A stretch of 33,286 nucleotides of DNA from an uncultured Pseudomonadota bacterium (GCA_903938365.1 CAJACZ010000259.1:1-33286), one strand, 5' to 3'. Shown: positions 10,899 through 21,116, numbered from the stretch's first letter. A program made the numbers and translations. The notes: generated by a model not told the origin, from the sequence alone.

Positions 10899-12278
10899 TC
10901 AGGCTCCAGCCGGGGCGGCCATGCGCGCCAGACGCCAGTTGCCCGCGCGGTAATAAACCACCGTGAGCGACATCGCCACGATCGCGGAGATGGTGAAACT
11001 CCACCAGAGCGCATCGGCACCCCAGCGTTCGACGGTGAGATAGGCGAGCGGCGCACGGACGCCCAGCAGCGCGATCGCCAGGATCAGCAGGGGCGCGACC
11101 ACGGCTCCCGCCGCGCGCACCACGCCCGAGAGCACCATCGAGACGCCGAACAGGGGGAAGGACCAGAGCACGATCAGGTTCAGGTGCACCGCGATGTCGA
11201 TGGCCGGACTGCCGGCGGGCAGGAACACGCCTATCGCATGCCGGCTGGCCAGGTAGATCAGCAGCACCGGCACGCCAGTCAGCAGGAAGTTGAACCACAC
11301 GCCGACACGCGCGGTATCGCGCACGCGGTCCCAGAGACCCGCGCCGATGTTCTGCGCGGCCATGGAGGAAACCGCGGCGCCGAGCGCCAGCGCCGGCATC
11401 TGCACGTAGTTCCAGAGCTGCATGGCGGCCGCGAAAGCCGCCGCAGTGTCAGAGCCGAAACGGTTCACGACGCGCATGAACAGCACCATGCTCGACGAGA
11501 GCACGATCATCTGCAGCCCCATCGGGATGCCCTTGACCACGAGGGTCCTGACGATCTGCCAGTCGATCCGCAGCAGATGCCACTCACCAGCATGCAGCGC
11601 CAGCGGCACCTTCTTCACGTAGATGTAGCGGAGCATGGCCAGCAGGCTCAGGGTCTGGGAGATCAGCGTGGCCGCTGCAGACCCGCCGATGCCCATACGC
11701 GGTATCGGCCCCAGCCCGAAGATCAGCAGCGGGTTCAGCGCGATGTCGAGCACTACGGACATCAGCAGGAAAATGAAGGGCGTCCTGGAGTCGCCCGCCC
11801 CGCGCAATGCCGCGTTGACGAAGAAGAAGGCGTAGGACGCCGGCAACGCCAGGAACATCACCCGCATGTACGTGACGCCGAGGGGCAGCGCGTCGGCGGG
11901 CGTGCCCATCCAGGCGAGGATGGAGGGACTGAGCGCCACGCCCAGCAGCGCGAACAGCAGCGAGAGCACGAAGAAAAACGTGGCGCTGGTGCCGACCACG
12001 CGCTTGGCTTCGGCCATCTTTCCGGCCCCGACGCTCTGGGCCACCAGGATCGTCGAGGCCATCGTGAAGCCGAACACCGCGCCCAGCAGCAGGAACATCA
12101 CGATGTTGGAATTGTTGGTTGCCGTCAGTGCGGCGGTGCCGAGGTAGCTGCCCACCCAGATCGCATTCACCGAGCCGTTCAGGGACTGCAGCACGTTGCC
12201 CATCAGGATGGGCAGCGCGAACATGAACAGAGTGCGCGAGATCGGACCGGTGGTCAGCTGCGCGGGACCCTTCTTCAT
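10899..12278 (-). CDS. MATE family efflux transporter
   Basis: This 459-residue inner-membrane protein has about twelve hydrophobic segments arranged as two six-helix halves, as in NorM/DinF-type Na+- or H+-coupled drug and metabolite exporters. The start LTTGPISRTLFMFALPILMGN and the TM1-TM2 region with NAIWVGSYLGTAAL are typical of MATE N-terminal halves. A second-half repeat begins near VKGIPMGLQMIVLSSSMVLFMRVVN. The substrate cannot be told from sequence alone. Its ATG overlaps the tadA stop (12275-12278, ATGA), so translation is probably coupled to tadA, and the PilZ gene follows after 7 bp. Confidence 0.93.
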   Translation of the reverse strand: MKKGPAQLTTGPISRTLFMFALPILMGNVLQSLNGSVNAIWVGSYLGTAALTATNNSNIVMFLLLGAVFGFTMASTILVAQSVGAGKMAEAKRVVGTSATFFFVLSLLFALLGVALSPSILAWMGTPADALPLGVTYMRVMFLALPASYAFFFVNAALRGAGDSRTPFIFLLMSVVLDIALNPLLIFGLGPIPRMGIGGSAAATLISQTLSLLAMLRYIYVKKVPLALHAGEWHLLRIDWQIVRTLVVKGIPMGLQMIVLSSSMVLFMRVVNRFGSDTAAAFAAAMQLWNYVQMPALALGAAVSSMAAQNIGAGLWDRVRDTARVGVWFNFLLTGVPVLLIYLASRHAIGVFLPAGSPAIDIAVHLNLIVLWSFPLFGVSMVLSGVVRAAGAVVAPLLILAIALLGVRAPLAYLTVERWGADALWWSFTISAIVAMSLTVVYYRAGNWRLARMAAPAGA

Positions 12279-12733
12279 TGCCGCCGCGCCTCAAAGAAAC
12301 TCCGCAGCAGCAGGCCGCACTCCTCGGCCAGCACGCCCCCGAACACGTCGACGCGGTGATTGAGCTCGCGCATCCCGAAGATGTTGGTGATGCTGCCCGC
12401 GGCGCCCGCCTTTGGATCCCAGGCGCCGAACACCACGCGCGACACGCGGGCGTGCACCAGCGCCGAAGCGCACATGATGCAGGGCTCAAGCGTGACATAA
12501 AGGGTAGTGTCAGTGAGCCGGTAGTCGCCCAGGCGCTGGCCGGCGTCCCGCAGCGCCAGGATCTCGGCATGCGCGGTCGGGTCATGGGTGCCGACCGGAC
12601 AGTTAGACCCCTCGCCCAGCACTTCCTCGCCCCGCACCAGCAGCGCGCCCACGGGCACTTCGCCGCGCGCCATGGCGGCCCGGCCCAGCGCGAGGGCGCG
12701 GTTCATGAACTCAGTGTCGGTGGTCGGGGGCAT
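12275..12733 (-). CDS. tadA: tRNA-specific adenosine deaminase
   Basis: This 152-residue zinc enzyme converts A34 to inosine in the tRNA-Arg(ACG) anticodon, and is essential for reading CGN codons. The cytidine-deaminase fold motifs are all present: HAE (H55-A56-E57) with catalytic E57, and PCIMC (P84, C85, C88) completing the zinc site. GEVPVGALLV and a C-terminal FGGVLAEECG also fit TadA. The ATG at 12733 gives a family-length protein; upstream codons are not conserved-looking. A TATAAT on the reverse strand (12746-12751) sits so close that the leader would be only about six bases. It is the first gene of tadA-MATE-PilZ and is divergent from glpD. Confidence 0.95.
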   Translation of the reverse strand: MPPTTDTEFMNRALALGRAAMARGEVPVGALLVRGEEVLGEGSNCPVGTHDPTAHAEILALRDAGQRLGDYRLTDTTLYVTLEPCIMCASALVHARVSRVVFGAWDPKAGAAGSITNIFGMRELNHRVDVFGGVLAEECGLLLRSFFEARRQ

Positions 12734-12745
12734 GGGAAGCCGTGG

Positions 12746-12751
12746 ATTATA
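12746..12751 (-). promoter_or_regulatory. Candidate -10 box (TATAAT) for tadA
   Basis: A perfect TATAAT on the reverse strand ends 12 bases before the tadA ATG at 12733. There is no good -35 at 17 bp. If used, transcription would start about six bases from the ATG, making a near-leaderless mRNA. Confidence 0.35.
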
Positions 12752-12890
12752 GCGTTTCGGAATCGTCGCCGGGCGGCAGGCGCAGCTTCGGGAAACCCGC
12801 ATAATACGAAAGATCCGGAGATGCCGGACCGGCCGCCCTGGATTCCCGCACGCATCCCCGTATACACCGCACCTCGTGAACCGCGATCTC

Positions 12891-14446
12891 ATGAACCGAT
12901 CCGCGAAACGCGATACTTCGCCCCGGAATCAGGACGCGTTCGACCTGCTGGTGGTCGGCGGAGGGATCAACGGGGCGGGAATCGCCCGCGACGCCGCTGG
13001 GCGCGGCCTCTCGGTCCTGCTCTGCGAACAGGACGACCTGGCCGCACACACCTCTTCGGCGAGCACCAAGCTGATCCACGGCGGCCTTCGGTACCTTGAA
13101 TTCTACGACTTCGGGCTGGTGCGCAAGGCGCTCAAGGAGCGTGAAGTGCTGCTGGCCGCGGCGCCCCACATCCTCTGGCCGCTGCGCTTCGTGCTGCCGC
13201 ACGACGCGCACCTGCGGCCCGCCTGGATGATCCGGGCCGGCCTGTTCCTGTACGACCACCTCACGCGGCGCCGACTGCTCGAAGGCTCCGCCGCCGTGGA
13301 CTTCTCGAGCCACCCTGCAGGACCGGCACTCGACCCGCGCTTTCGCCGCGGTTTCGTGTATTCGGACGGGTGGGTGGACGACGCCCGACTCGTCGTGCTG
13401 AACGCGCTCGATGCCCAGGAGCGGGGCGCCGTCGTACTCACGCGCACGCGCTGCGAACAGCTGCAGCCGGAGGGTGCCGGCTGGCGGGCGCTGCTGCGCA
13501 GCGCGGCAGGCGAACCGCGATCGATCTCGGCCCGTGCGGCCGTCAACGCCACCGGGCCGTGGGCCGCAGAATTCCTGAACTCGGCTGCGCCGGGCCGCAG
13601 CGACCATGCGCTGCGCCTGGTCAAGGGCAGCCACATCGTCGTTCCCCGGCTCTTCGACCACGAATACGCCTACATCTGCCAGTCGCCGGACCGGCGGATC
13701 GTGTTCGCGATTCCCTACGAGACGCACTTCACGCTGATTGGCACGACGGACATCGACTACCACGGCGCCCCGGGAGCGGTGCACATCGACTCGAGTGAGA
13801 TCGACTACCTTTGCACGCTGGCCAACCAGTACTTCAGGCGCGCCATCGGGCCCGCGGATGTGGTCTGGAGCTATTCGGGCGTGCGCCCGCTGCTCGATGA
13901 CGAGTCCACGGACGCGCGCCGCACCACCCGGGACTACGCGCTCGAACTCGGCAGCGACCCCGCCCCGCTGCTGACGGTGTTCGGCGGCAAGATCACCACC
14001 TATCGCCTGCTGGCCGAAGAAGCCCTCGACCGCCTGGCGCCACTGCTGGGCGAGACCGGGCCCGCATGGACCGAAGGCGCCACGCTCCCGGGCGGCGACA
14101 TGCCCGGTGCAGACTTCGCGGCTTTCGAGTCGGGGCTGCAGGGTCGCCACCCCTGGCTGCCGGCGGGGCTGCGGCACCGCTACGCGCGCGCCTATGGCAC
14201 CCGCATCGAGCAGCTACTGGCCGGCGCAGCCAGCCTGTCCGACCTCGGTCCGGAGCTCGCTCCGCAACTGCACACGCGGGAGCTCGAGTACCTGTGCCGG
14301 GTGGAATGGGCGCACAGTGCCGAGGACATTCTCTGGCGGCGCTCCAAGCTCGGGCTGCATCTGGCGCCCGCGGCCACGACTGCCGTGCAGGCCTGGCTCG
14401 ATGCCCGTGCCACAGCGGAACCCAGCGCCCCCCCACGGAGTCCACC

Positions 14447-14450
<4 letters not shown>
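12891..14450 (+). CDS. glpD: Aerobic glycerol-3-phosphate dehydrogenase
   Basis: This 519-residue FAD enzyme at the inner membrane oxidises sn-glycerol 3-phosphate to dihydroxyacetone phosphate and passes electrons to quinone. The N-terminal dinucleotide-binding loop GGGINGAG (23-30) is preceded by hydrophobic beta-strand residues. The family blocks [36 protein letters not shown] and [10 protein letters not shown] are all present, and a C-terminal helical domain closes the protein. E. coli GlpD is 501 residues. ATG 12891 is preferred; an in-frame GTG at 12876 would add five residues, and neither has a clear Shine-Dalgarno. The stop overlaps the glpK start by ATGA. No GlpR gene or clear GlpR operator is visible. 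Confidence 0.97.
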
Positions 14451-15949
<1,499 letters not shown>

Positions 15950-15989
15950 GCGCCATGCGCGGACGTGCGGGCTGCCCCGCCGCCGACAC

Positions 15990-18356
15990 TCAGCGCAGCA
16001 GTTCCCGGAACTGCAGCAGCACGGGGTCGTCCGGGTTGACGGCCTGCAGGGCGCGCAGCACGTCCCGCGCGCCGGACTCGTCGCCGTCCTCGCTCTTGTA
16101 GGTCGCCAGGGCCAGCAGCACGTCCCGGTCACCGCCCTGCCGGGCGCTGGCCTCCAGCACGCCCACAGCCTCGCGGCGCCGGCCCGCGTCCACCAGCGAC
16201 AGCGCATGGACATAGGCGTATCGCGGCTGGCCGGGCGCGGCGCGATAGGCCGCAGCGAACTCGGCAAGCCCTTCGGCCTTGCGACCCAGCCGGACCAGCG
16301 TGAACCCGAGGGCCTGATGCAGGGCGGGAGCGCCGGGGGACATCACGAGCGCCTCGCGCAGCGTGCGCTCGGCCTCGGCGTCGCGGCCTCCTGCTCGGTA
16401 CAGGTCGGCGAGGTTCACGTACGCCGGCACGAATCGCGGATCGCGCGCGATCGCGCGCCGGAACGCGTCTTCGGCCGCCACGGGGTCGCCGCGCTGGCCG
16501 CTCTGGTTGCCGAGGTTCAAGTGCGATTCAGGGCGGTCGAGGTTGCCCTTCTGCACGGCCTCGAAGTCCCCGATCGCGATCCGGAACGCCGCAGCCCGAG
16601 TCTCGTCCAGGCGTGAACTCGACGCGGCCAGCAGCCGTGCGGCCTCGATGCGCACCGCGCGGGACGGATCGTCGAGCAGCGGCCCAAGCAGGGCGACCAG
16701 GCCCTCCGGCGGCAGTCCCTGCAGCGCCACGGTCGCCGCATGCCGGACCAGCGGGTCCTGGTCGGACAGCGAGCCGCGCGTCGCCTCCAGGGCCAGGGCG
16801 CCCGGGAATCGTGCGAGCAGCTGGATCGCCGTCGCGCGCACGATCGCAGGACGCCGGGCATCCGCCACCAGCGCGGTCAGGGCGCGCGCCGCACCCGGGC
16901 CGAGGTTCCGTCCCGCATGGATCGCCTCGCCGTAATGCGGTTCCTTCCGGCGCTCGGTCCCGTGCCACTTCGCAACCAGGTCCGAAGCCCAGCGCGCCGG
17001 GCGATCGGTGTGGCAGCCATTGCAGGCGTTGGGTGTGCCGATCGACACGCTCAGGTCGGGCCGGGGCACGCGGAAGCTGTGGTCGCGCCGCGGATCCACC
17101 ACCATGTAGTCGGTGGCGGGCATGTGGCAGCTGACGCACTGGGCTGACGTCGAACCCACCTCATGGAAATGATGAGCCGGTGCGTCGTACTTCTCGGCCG
17201 AGTGGCATTGCGCGCAGACCGCATTGCCCGGAGCTCTCAGCGACTGCGTGTGCGGGTCGTGGCAGTCGCTGCAGCTGACCCCGGCGGCGTGCATCCGGCT
17301 CTGCAGGAAGGAGCCCCAGGTGAAGACCTCGTCCCGCTGCTGGCCGTCGGCGTGGTAGAGCCCCTCTTCGAGCGTCGAGGGCAGGTAGTGATCCATGAAA
17401 GGCTTTCCGGCGGTGTACCCTTCGGCCAGCTGTGAACGACGTGAGTGGCAACCGGCGCAGGCCTCGAGTTCCTTGTCCGAACTGCGCTTCGGACTGCGCA
17501 CCGCGTTGCCCGTCTCGGCACGGATCTGCCAGCTGACACCCTTGCGCTCGTCGAAGACCACAGCGAGGCCCCGGCCCGGCTCGGATGCGGGCTTGCGGAC
17601 CGTCCAGGCCAGGTGCGCCGAACCCGGACCGTGGCAGGACTCGCAGCCCACGCTGATCTCCGCCCACCGGGTATCGAAACGGTCGCTCGCCGCATCGAAG
17701 CCCTTGCGCACATCGGTGGAGTGGCAATCCGCGCACATCACGTTCCAGTTCTGCGAGCGCCCGGTCCAGTGCAGTTCATCGCGGAAGTCGAGCTTTTCGT
17801 CAGGGTACTGGCGGAACCAGCGCTGGCCGCCCTGCGCCTTCGGCCGCGTGTCCCAGGTGACCGAGAGCGCCTGCAGACGGCCACCGGGCAGTTCAACCAG
17901 GTACTGCTGCAGTGGCTCGACCCCGAAGGTGTACTTGACCTCGAAGTCGGCCAGTCGGCCGTCGGGCCCATCGGTGCGCGCGAAGAATTTCCCGCCGCGC
18001 TGGAAGAACCGCGAGGTCACGCCATCGAAGGTATGGCTCGCGTCGGCGAAGTTGCCCAGGACCGTCTCGGCCGTTGCATGCTGCATCGCTCGCGCGTGCT
18101 GCGAATCTTTCCAGGCAGCGTGCTCGGTGGCATGGCAACCGGCGCAAGCCCCACTGCCGACGAATCGGGCTGTCGCCGACGCGTCGCGGTCCGCAGCAGG
18201 GACTTCGACTCCGCTGCCGGCACGGGAGAGGCCCCACCAAACGACCCCGATGCCCGCCAGGACGAGCAACAGGATGCCGAGGGTCCACGCCGCGCGGCGG
18301 TACCGTGCGGCCGGAATCGGGTCACGACTACTGGATCGGGGGGGGTTCCGGGCCAC
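15990..18356 (-). CDS. Membrane-anchored octahaem cytochrome c with HEAT and TPR repeats
   Basis: The protein has 788 residues. A basic N-terminus and one membrane helix (about 23-43) point the rest into the periplasm. Eight CxxCH haem c sites follow, with second cysteines at 74, 211, 241, 303, 365, 384, 410 and 448. The spacing suggests a cytochrome c554-like multihaem fold, with further histidines (such as the HH at 395-396) as possible distal ligands. Residues about 485-585 read as HEAT repeats (RHAATVALQGLP, RIEAARLLA) and about 605-785 as four or five TPR units (SHLNLGN, AYVNLADLYRAGG, HQALGFTLVRLGR). The start is a GTG. It is the last gene of the sulfatase-HAD set, 37 bp after HAD, and ends 40 bp from glpK. 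A redox or scaffold role is likely; the substrate is unknown. Confidence 0.9.
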   Translation of the reverse strand: MARNPPRSSSRDPIPAARYRRAAWTLGILLLVLAGIGVVWWGLSRAGSGVEVPAADRDASATARFVGSGACAGCHATEHAAWKDSQHARAMQHATAETVLGNFADASHTFDGVTSRFFQRGGKFFARTDGPDGRLADFEVKYTFGVEPLQQYLVELPGGRLQALSVTWDTRPKAQGGQRWFRQYPDEKLDFRDELHWTGRSQNWNVMCADCHSTDVRKGFDAASDRFDTRWAEISVGCESCHGPGSAHLAWTVRKPASEPGRGLAVVFDERKGVSWQIRAETGNAVRSPKRSSDKELEACAGCHSRRSQLAEGYTAGKPFMDHYLPSTLEEGLYHADGQQRDEVFTWGSFLQSRMHAAGVSCSDCHDPHTQSLRAPGNAVCAQCHSAEKYDAPAHHFHEVGSTSAQCVSCHMPATDYMVVDPRRDHSFRVPRPDLSVSIGTPNACNGCHTDRPARWASDLVAKWHGTERRKEPHYGEAIHAGRNLGPGAARALTALVADARRPAIVRATAIQLLARFPGALALEATRGSLSDQDPLVRHAATVALQGLPPEGLVALLGPLLDDPSRAVRIEAARLLAASSSRLDETRAAAFRIAIGDFEAVQKGNLDRPESHLNLGNQSGQRGDPVAAEDAFRRAIARDPRFVPAYVNLADLYRAGGRDAEAERTLREALVMSPGAPALHQALGFTLVRLGRKAEGLAEFAAAYRAAPGQPRYAYVHALSLVDAGRRREAVGVLEASARQGGDRDVLLALATYKSEDGDESGARDVLRALQAVNPDDPVLLQFRELLR

Positions 18357-18393
18357 GGGGTCTCGGGGTGCCTCGCATGTGATGCCCGGCGCC

Positions 18394-19398
18394 TCAGCGC
18401 TGCGCCGCGGGGTAGAGTGTCTTCCAGTCGTCCTTCATGCTGACGATCGTCCAGCCCCGCCTGGGGCCCTCGTCCAGTCCGCGCTCGAGCTTGCCGATGT
18501 GCGAGCCGCGATCGTACGCGAACTCGCGCCCGGCGTCGTCGTGGTGGACGATCACAGCCAGGCGCGGGCCAGACCCGCCAGTGGTCCATTCCAGCATCTG
18601 GAAGTCGCCGTCCGAATTGCCGAAGGCCGCGATCGGCCGGCGCCCGATGAACTTGTTGATCGCCACCGGCTTGCCCGCCTTGTCGTCGATAAAGTCGACC
18701 TTCGGCTGGCGGACGATCACCGGCTTGCCGTTGCGCACCTCGTACTCGGTGGCGATGCTCGAACCAATGACCTGCTCGGGCGGCACCCCGTAGACCTGTT
18801 CGGCAAAGACGCGCATGAACTCGACCCCACCACCCGACACGATGTAGGTCTTGAAGCCGTTCGCACGCAGGTAGGAGAGCACCTCGAGCATCGGCTGGTA
18901 GACAAGTTCGGTGTAGGGACGCTTGAGCGTCGGGTGCCGTGCGGTCGCAACCCAGTCACGGACGACGGCCGCGAACTCCTCGGTCGTCAGGTTGGCGTGC
19001 GTCGCCATCACGAGTTCCAGGAGGCCACGCTCGCCGGTCGCCGCGACGGCCTTGAGGTCGCCTTCCAGAACGCCCTGGAACGGCTGCTTTGTCCTCCATT
19101 CGGGATGCTTCGGCGCCAGCGCCCGGACGCGGTCAATGGCGAAGGCCAGCTGGAAGTACGCCGGCTGCTCCGACCACAGTGTGCCATCGTTGTCGAACAC
19201 CGCGATGCGCTCGGCCGGCGCCACATAGCCCTGGCCGCGCGGGTCCGTTACGGTCTGGACGAACGCGACGATGCGTGCCCGCGCGGCAGCATCATTCCAG
19301 GACGGCAGGGCGTCGGCAGCTGCCGCAGAGGCACCCGCAGACACCGACACCAGCAGCGCGAGGAAGACCAGAGATTTCGCAAGACGAATCATGTTCAT
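18394..19398 (-). CDS. Exported HAD-superfamily hydrolase (phosphatase-like)
   Basis: The protein has 334 residues. A signal peptide (LAKSLVFLALLVSVSAGASA, cut near residue 26) sends it to the periplasm. HAD motifs are visible: motif I FDNDGT with nucleophile D69 and acid D71, motif II VSGGG with S188, a candidate motif III lysine at 240-243, and motif IV GNSDGD with D263 and D265. The cap region between motifs I and II is alpha-helical. Similar exported HAD proteins are usually annotated as haloacid-dehalogenase-like, but a phosphatase is as likely. Start choice: in-frame ATGs exist at 19410 and 19398. GGAG at 19405-19408 lies six bases before 19398, so 19398 is preferred. A terminator lies immediately upstream, and the cytochrome gene follows after 37 bp. 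Confidence 0.9.
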   Translation of the reverse strand: MNMIRLAKSLVFLALLVSVSAGASAAAADALPSWNDAAARARIVAFVQTVTDPRGQGYVAPAERIAVFDNDGTLWSEQPAYFQLAFAIDRVRALAPKHPEWRTKQPFQGVLEGDLKAVAATGERGLLELVMATHANLTTEEFAAVVRDWVATARHPTLKRPYTELVYQPMLEVLSYLRANGFKTYIVSGGGVEFMRVFAEQVYGVPPEQVIGSSIATEYEVRNGKPVIVRQPKVDFIDDKAGKPVAINKFIGRRPIAAFGNSDGDFQMLEWTTGGSGPRLAVIVHHDDAGREFAYDRGSHIGKLERGLDEGPRRGWTIVSMKDDWKTLYPAAQR

Positions 19399-19410
19399 GG
19401 CGTACTCCAT

Positions 19411-19453
19411 AAAAAACGGGGCCGCACCCACCACGAGAGTAGATGCGGCCCCG
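19411..19453 (-). terminator. Strong intrinsic terminator after the sulfatase gene
   Basis: On the reverse strand a perfect 10-bp stem (TGCGGCCCCG at 19444-19453 in forward coordinates, pairing with 19417-19426) and a 17-base loop are followed by six T (19411-19416). It lies 34 bases after the sulfatase stop. The T tract ends 12 bases before the preferred HAD start, so HAD and cytochrome need read-through or another promoter. Confidence 0.88.
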
Positions 19454-19487
19454 CGATACGGCACTCAGGTTTGCGGCGCAGCAGGCC

Positions 19488-21023
19488 TTACTGCTTGGAG
19501 CCGCTCATCACCGATTCCATCACCCGATCCAGGTTGAAGCTGCCCGGCTTCTGCCGCGGCGGGAACTCCCGGAAGCTCTGGAGCCAGCGACCAACGTAAG
19601 CCCCCGCCGGCGCGATGACGAACATGTGCTCGAGGTACCAGCGCTGGTAGCCGATCGCGTGTTCTTCTTCGGCGCGCTCGAACGGATCCATTCGCAGGTT
19701 GGTGACGAGCGGAGCGCGCAGCTGCGTGAACGGCTTCTGCCAGACCTCGAGGCCCTCGCCTTCCTGCTTGAGGAAGGTGATCTTCCAGTTCTCGTACCGC
19801 AGCGCGGCGACGCTGCCGTCGTCGGTCCAGTAAATGAACTCCTTGCGCGGCCAGGCACCCTCGCCACGCAGCGCGGGGCCGAGGTCGTAACCATCAAGGT
19901 GGACCTTGTAGGTCGTCTTGCCGATCTTGCGGCCCTTCAGCAGGTCCGCCGCTGCGCCCTTGTCGCCGGCCGCAGCCAGCAGCGTGGGCAGCATGTCCTC
20001 GTGGGCGCCGATGTCGTTCAACACCGTGCCCGGCTTGATGACGCCCGGCCAGCGGATCATGGTCGGCACACGATAGCCGCCTTCCCAGTTGGTGTTCTTC
20101 TCGCCCTTGAACATCGTCGTGCCGCCGTCGGGCCATGTGAAGGTCTCGGCACCGTTGTCGGTCGAGTACATGACGATCGTGTTCTGCTCGAGGCCCAGCT
20201 CCTTCAGCTTGGCCAGCACCTGGCCCACATGACCGTCGTGCTCGACCATGCCGTCGGCGTAGATACCGAGACCGGTCTTGCCTTCGGAAGAGGCCTTGAG
20301 GTGGGTGAAGATGTGCATGCGGGTCGAGTTCCACCACAGGAAGAACGGCTTGCCCGAAGCCTTTGCACGGACCATGAAGTCGATTGCCTTGTCGGTAACT
20401 TCCTCATCGACCGTTTCCATGCGCTTCTTCGTGAGCGGTCCGGTGTCGGTGATGCGACCGTCGGCGAAGCTGTGGATCACGCCACGCGGACCAAAGTTCT
20501 TCTTGAACTCCGGGTTCTTGGGATAGTCGGGGTTCTCGGGCTCTTCCTCGGCGTTGAGGTGGTACAGGTTGCCGTAGAACTCGTCGAAGCCGTTCGCCGT
20601 GGGCAGCATGTCGTCCCGGTCGCCCAGATGGTTCTTGCCGAACTGGCCGGTGACGTAGCCCTGGGCCTTCAGCAGCGTGGCGATCGTCGGATCGGCCTGC
20701 TTCATCCCCTCCGGCGCACCGGGCAGGCCGACCTTGGTCAGGCCCGTGCGGATGGGCGACTGGCCCGTGATGAACGCGGCCCGACCGGCGGTGCAGCTCT
20801 GCTGGCCGTACCAGTCGGTGAAGAGGGCGCCGTCCCGCGCGATGCTGTCGATGTTCGGGGTCTTGTAACCCATCATGCCCTGGTTGTAGGCGCTGATATT
20901 GAAGCCGCCGATATCGTCGCCCCAGATGACGAGGATATTCGGCTTCCCGGCGTTCTGAGCCTGGGCTGCCTGCAGGCCTGCGACAAGCAGGCAGGCCGAA
21001 AGTATTCGGGTCATGAGTTTCAT
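19488..21023 (-). CDS. Arylsulfatase, exported, type I (formylglycine) sulfatase
   Basis: This 511-residue enzyme hydrolyses sulfate (or related) esters. A signal peptide (cut after AQA near residue 22) indicates the periplasm. The type I signature is CTAGR at 77-81, where C77 would be converted to formylglycine. Metal ligands D36-D37 and D289-N290 (TDNG), and active-site K130, H132, H237 and K306 are all in place. The variant C-x-A-x-R rather than C-x-P-x-R is accepted by formylglycine-generating enzyme in known sulfatases. Start ATG 21023 has an ideal AAGGAG six bases upstream in the reverse strand. It is first in the sulfatase-HAD-cytochrome set and is followed by a strong terminator. No maturation enzyme is in the window. 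Phosphonate or phosphodiester activity cannot be excluded. Confidence 0.94.
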   Translation of the reverse strand: MKLMTRILSACLLVAGLQAAQAQNAGKPNILVIWGDDIGGFNISAYNQGMMGYKTPNIDSIARDGALFTDWYGQQSCTAGRAAFITGQSPIRTGLTKVGLPGAPEGMKQADPTIATLLKAQGYVTGQFGKNHLGDRDDMLPTANGFDEFYGNLYHLNAEEEPENPDYPKNPEFKKNFGPRGVIHSFADGRITDTGPLTKKRMETVDEEVTDKAIDFMVRAKASGKPFFLWWNSTRMHIFTHLKASSEGKTGLGIYADGMVEHDGHVGQVLAKLKELGLEQNTIVMYSTDNGAETFTWPDGGTTMFKGEKNTNWEGGYRVPTMIRWPGVIKPGTVLNDIGAHEDMLPTLLAAAGDKGAAADLLKGRKIGKTTYKVHLDGYDLGPALRGEGAWPRKEFIYWTDDGSVAALRYENWKITFLKQEGEGLEVWQKPFTQLRAPLVTNLRMDPFERAEEEHAIGYQRWYLEHMFVIAPAGAYVGRWLQSFREFPPRQKPGSFNLDRVMESVMSGSKQ

Positions 21024-21116
21024 TGCAGTCTCCTTCGTGATCGACGCAGCAAAGCGCCAACGCAGGCCGAATCAGGGCCGATATTCGAGGCTGCAGCGTA
21101 GGTTCGGGATGGGGGT

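Noticed and set aside
12734-12890. GlpR-type operator before glpD
   Set aside because: GTTTCGG and GGGAAAC segments form only a partial, widely spaced inverted match and do not fit a GlpR consensus.
17395-19599. 734-codon forward open frame over the cytochrome and HAD genes
   Set aside because: It runs through the terminator and two genes on the other strand and shows no domain.
19488-21023. Sulfatase as a lipoprotein (LSAC near residues 8-11)
   Set aside because: The hydrophobic stretch before the cysteine is too short; a normal Sec cut after AQA fits better.
19443-21101. 552-codon forward open frame over the sulfatase gene
   Set aside because: It is a mirror of the sulfatase reading frame; the sulfatase has all active-site residues and a good ribosome site.
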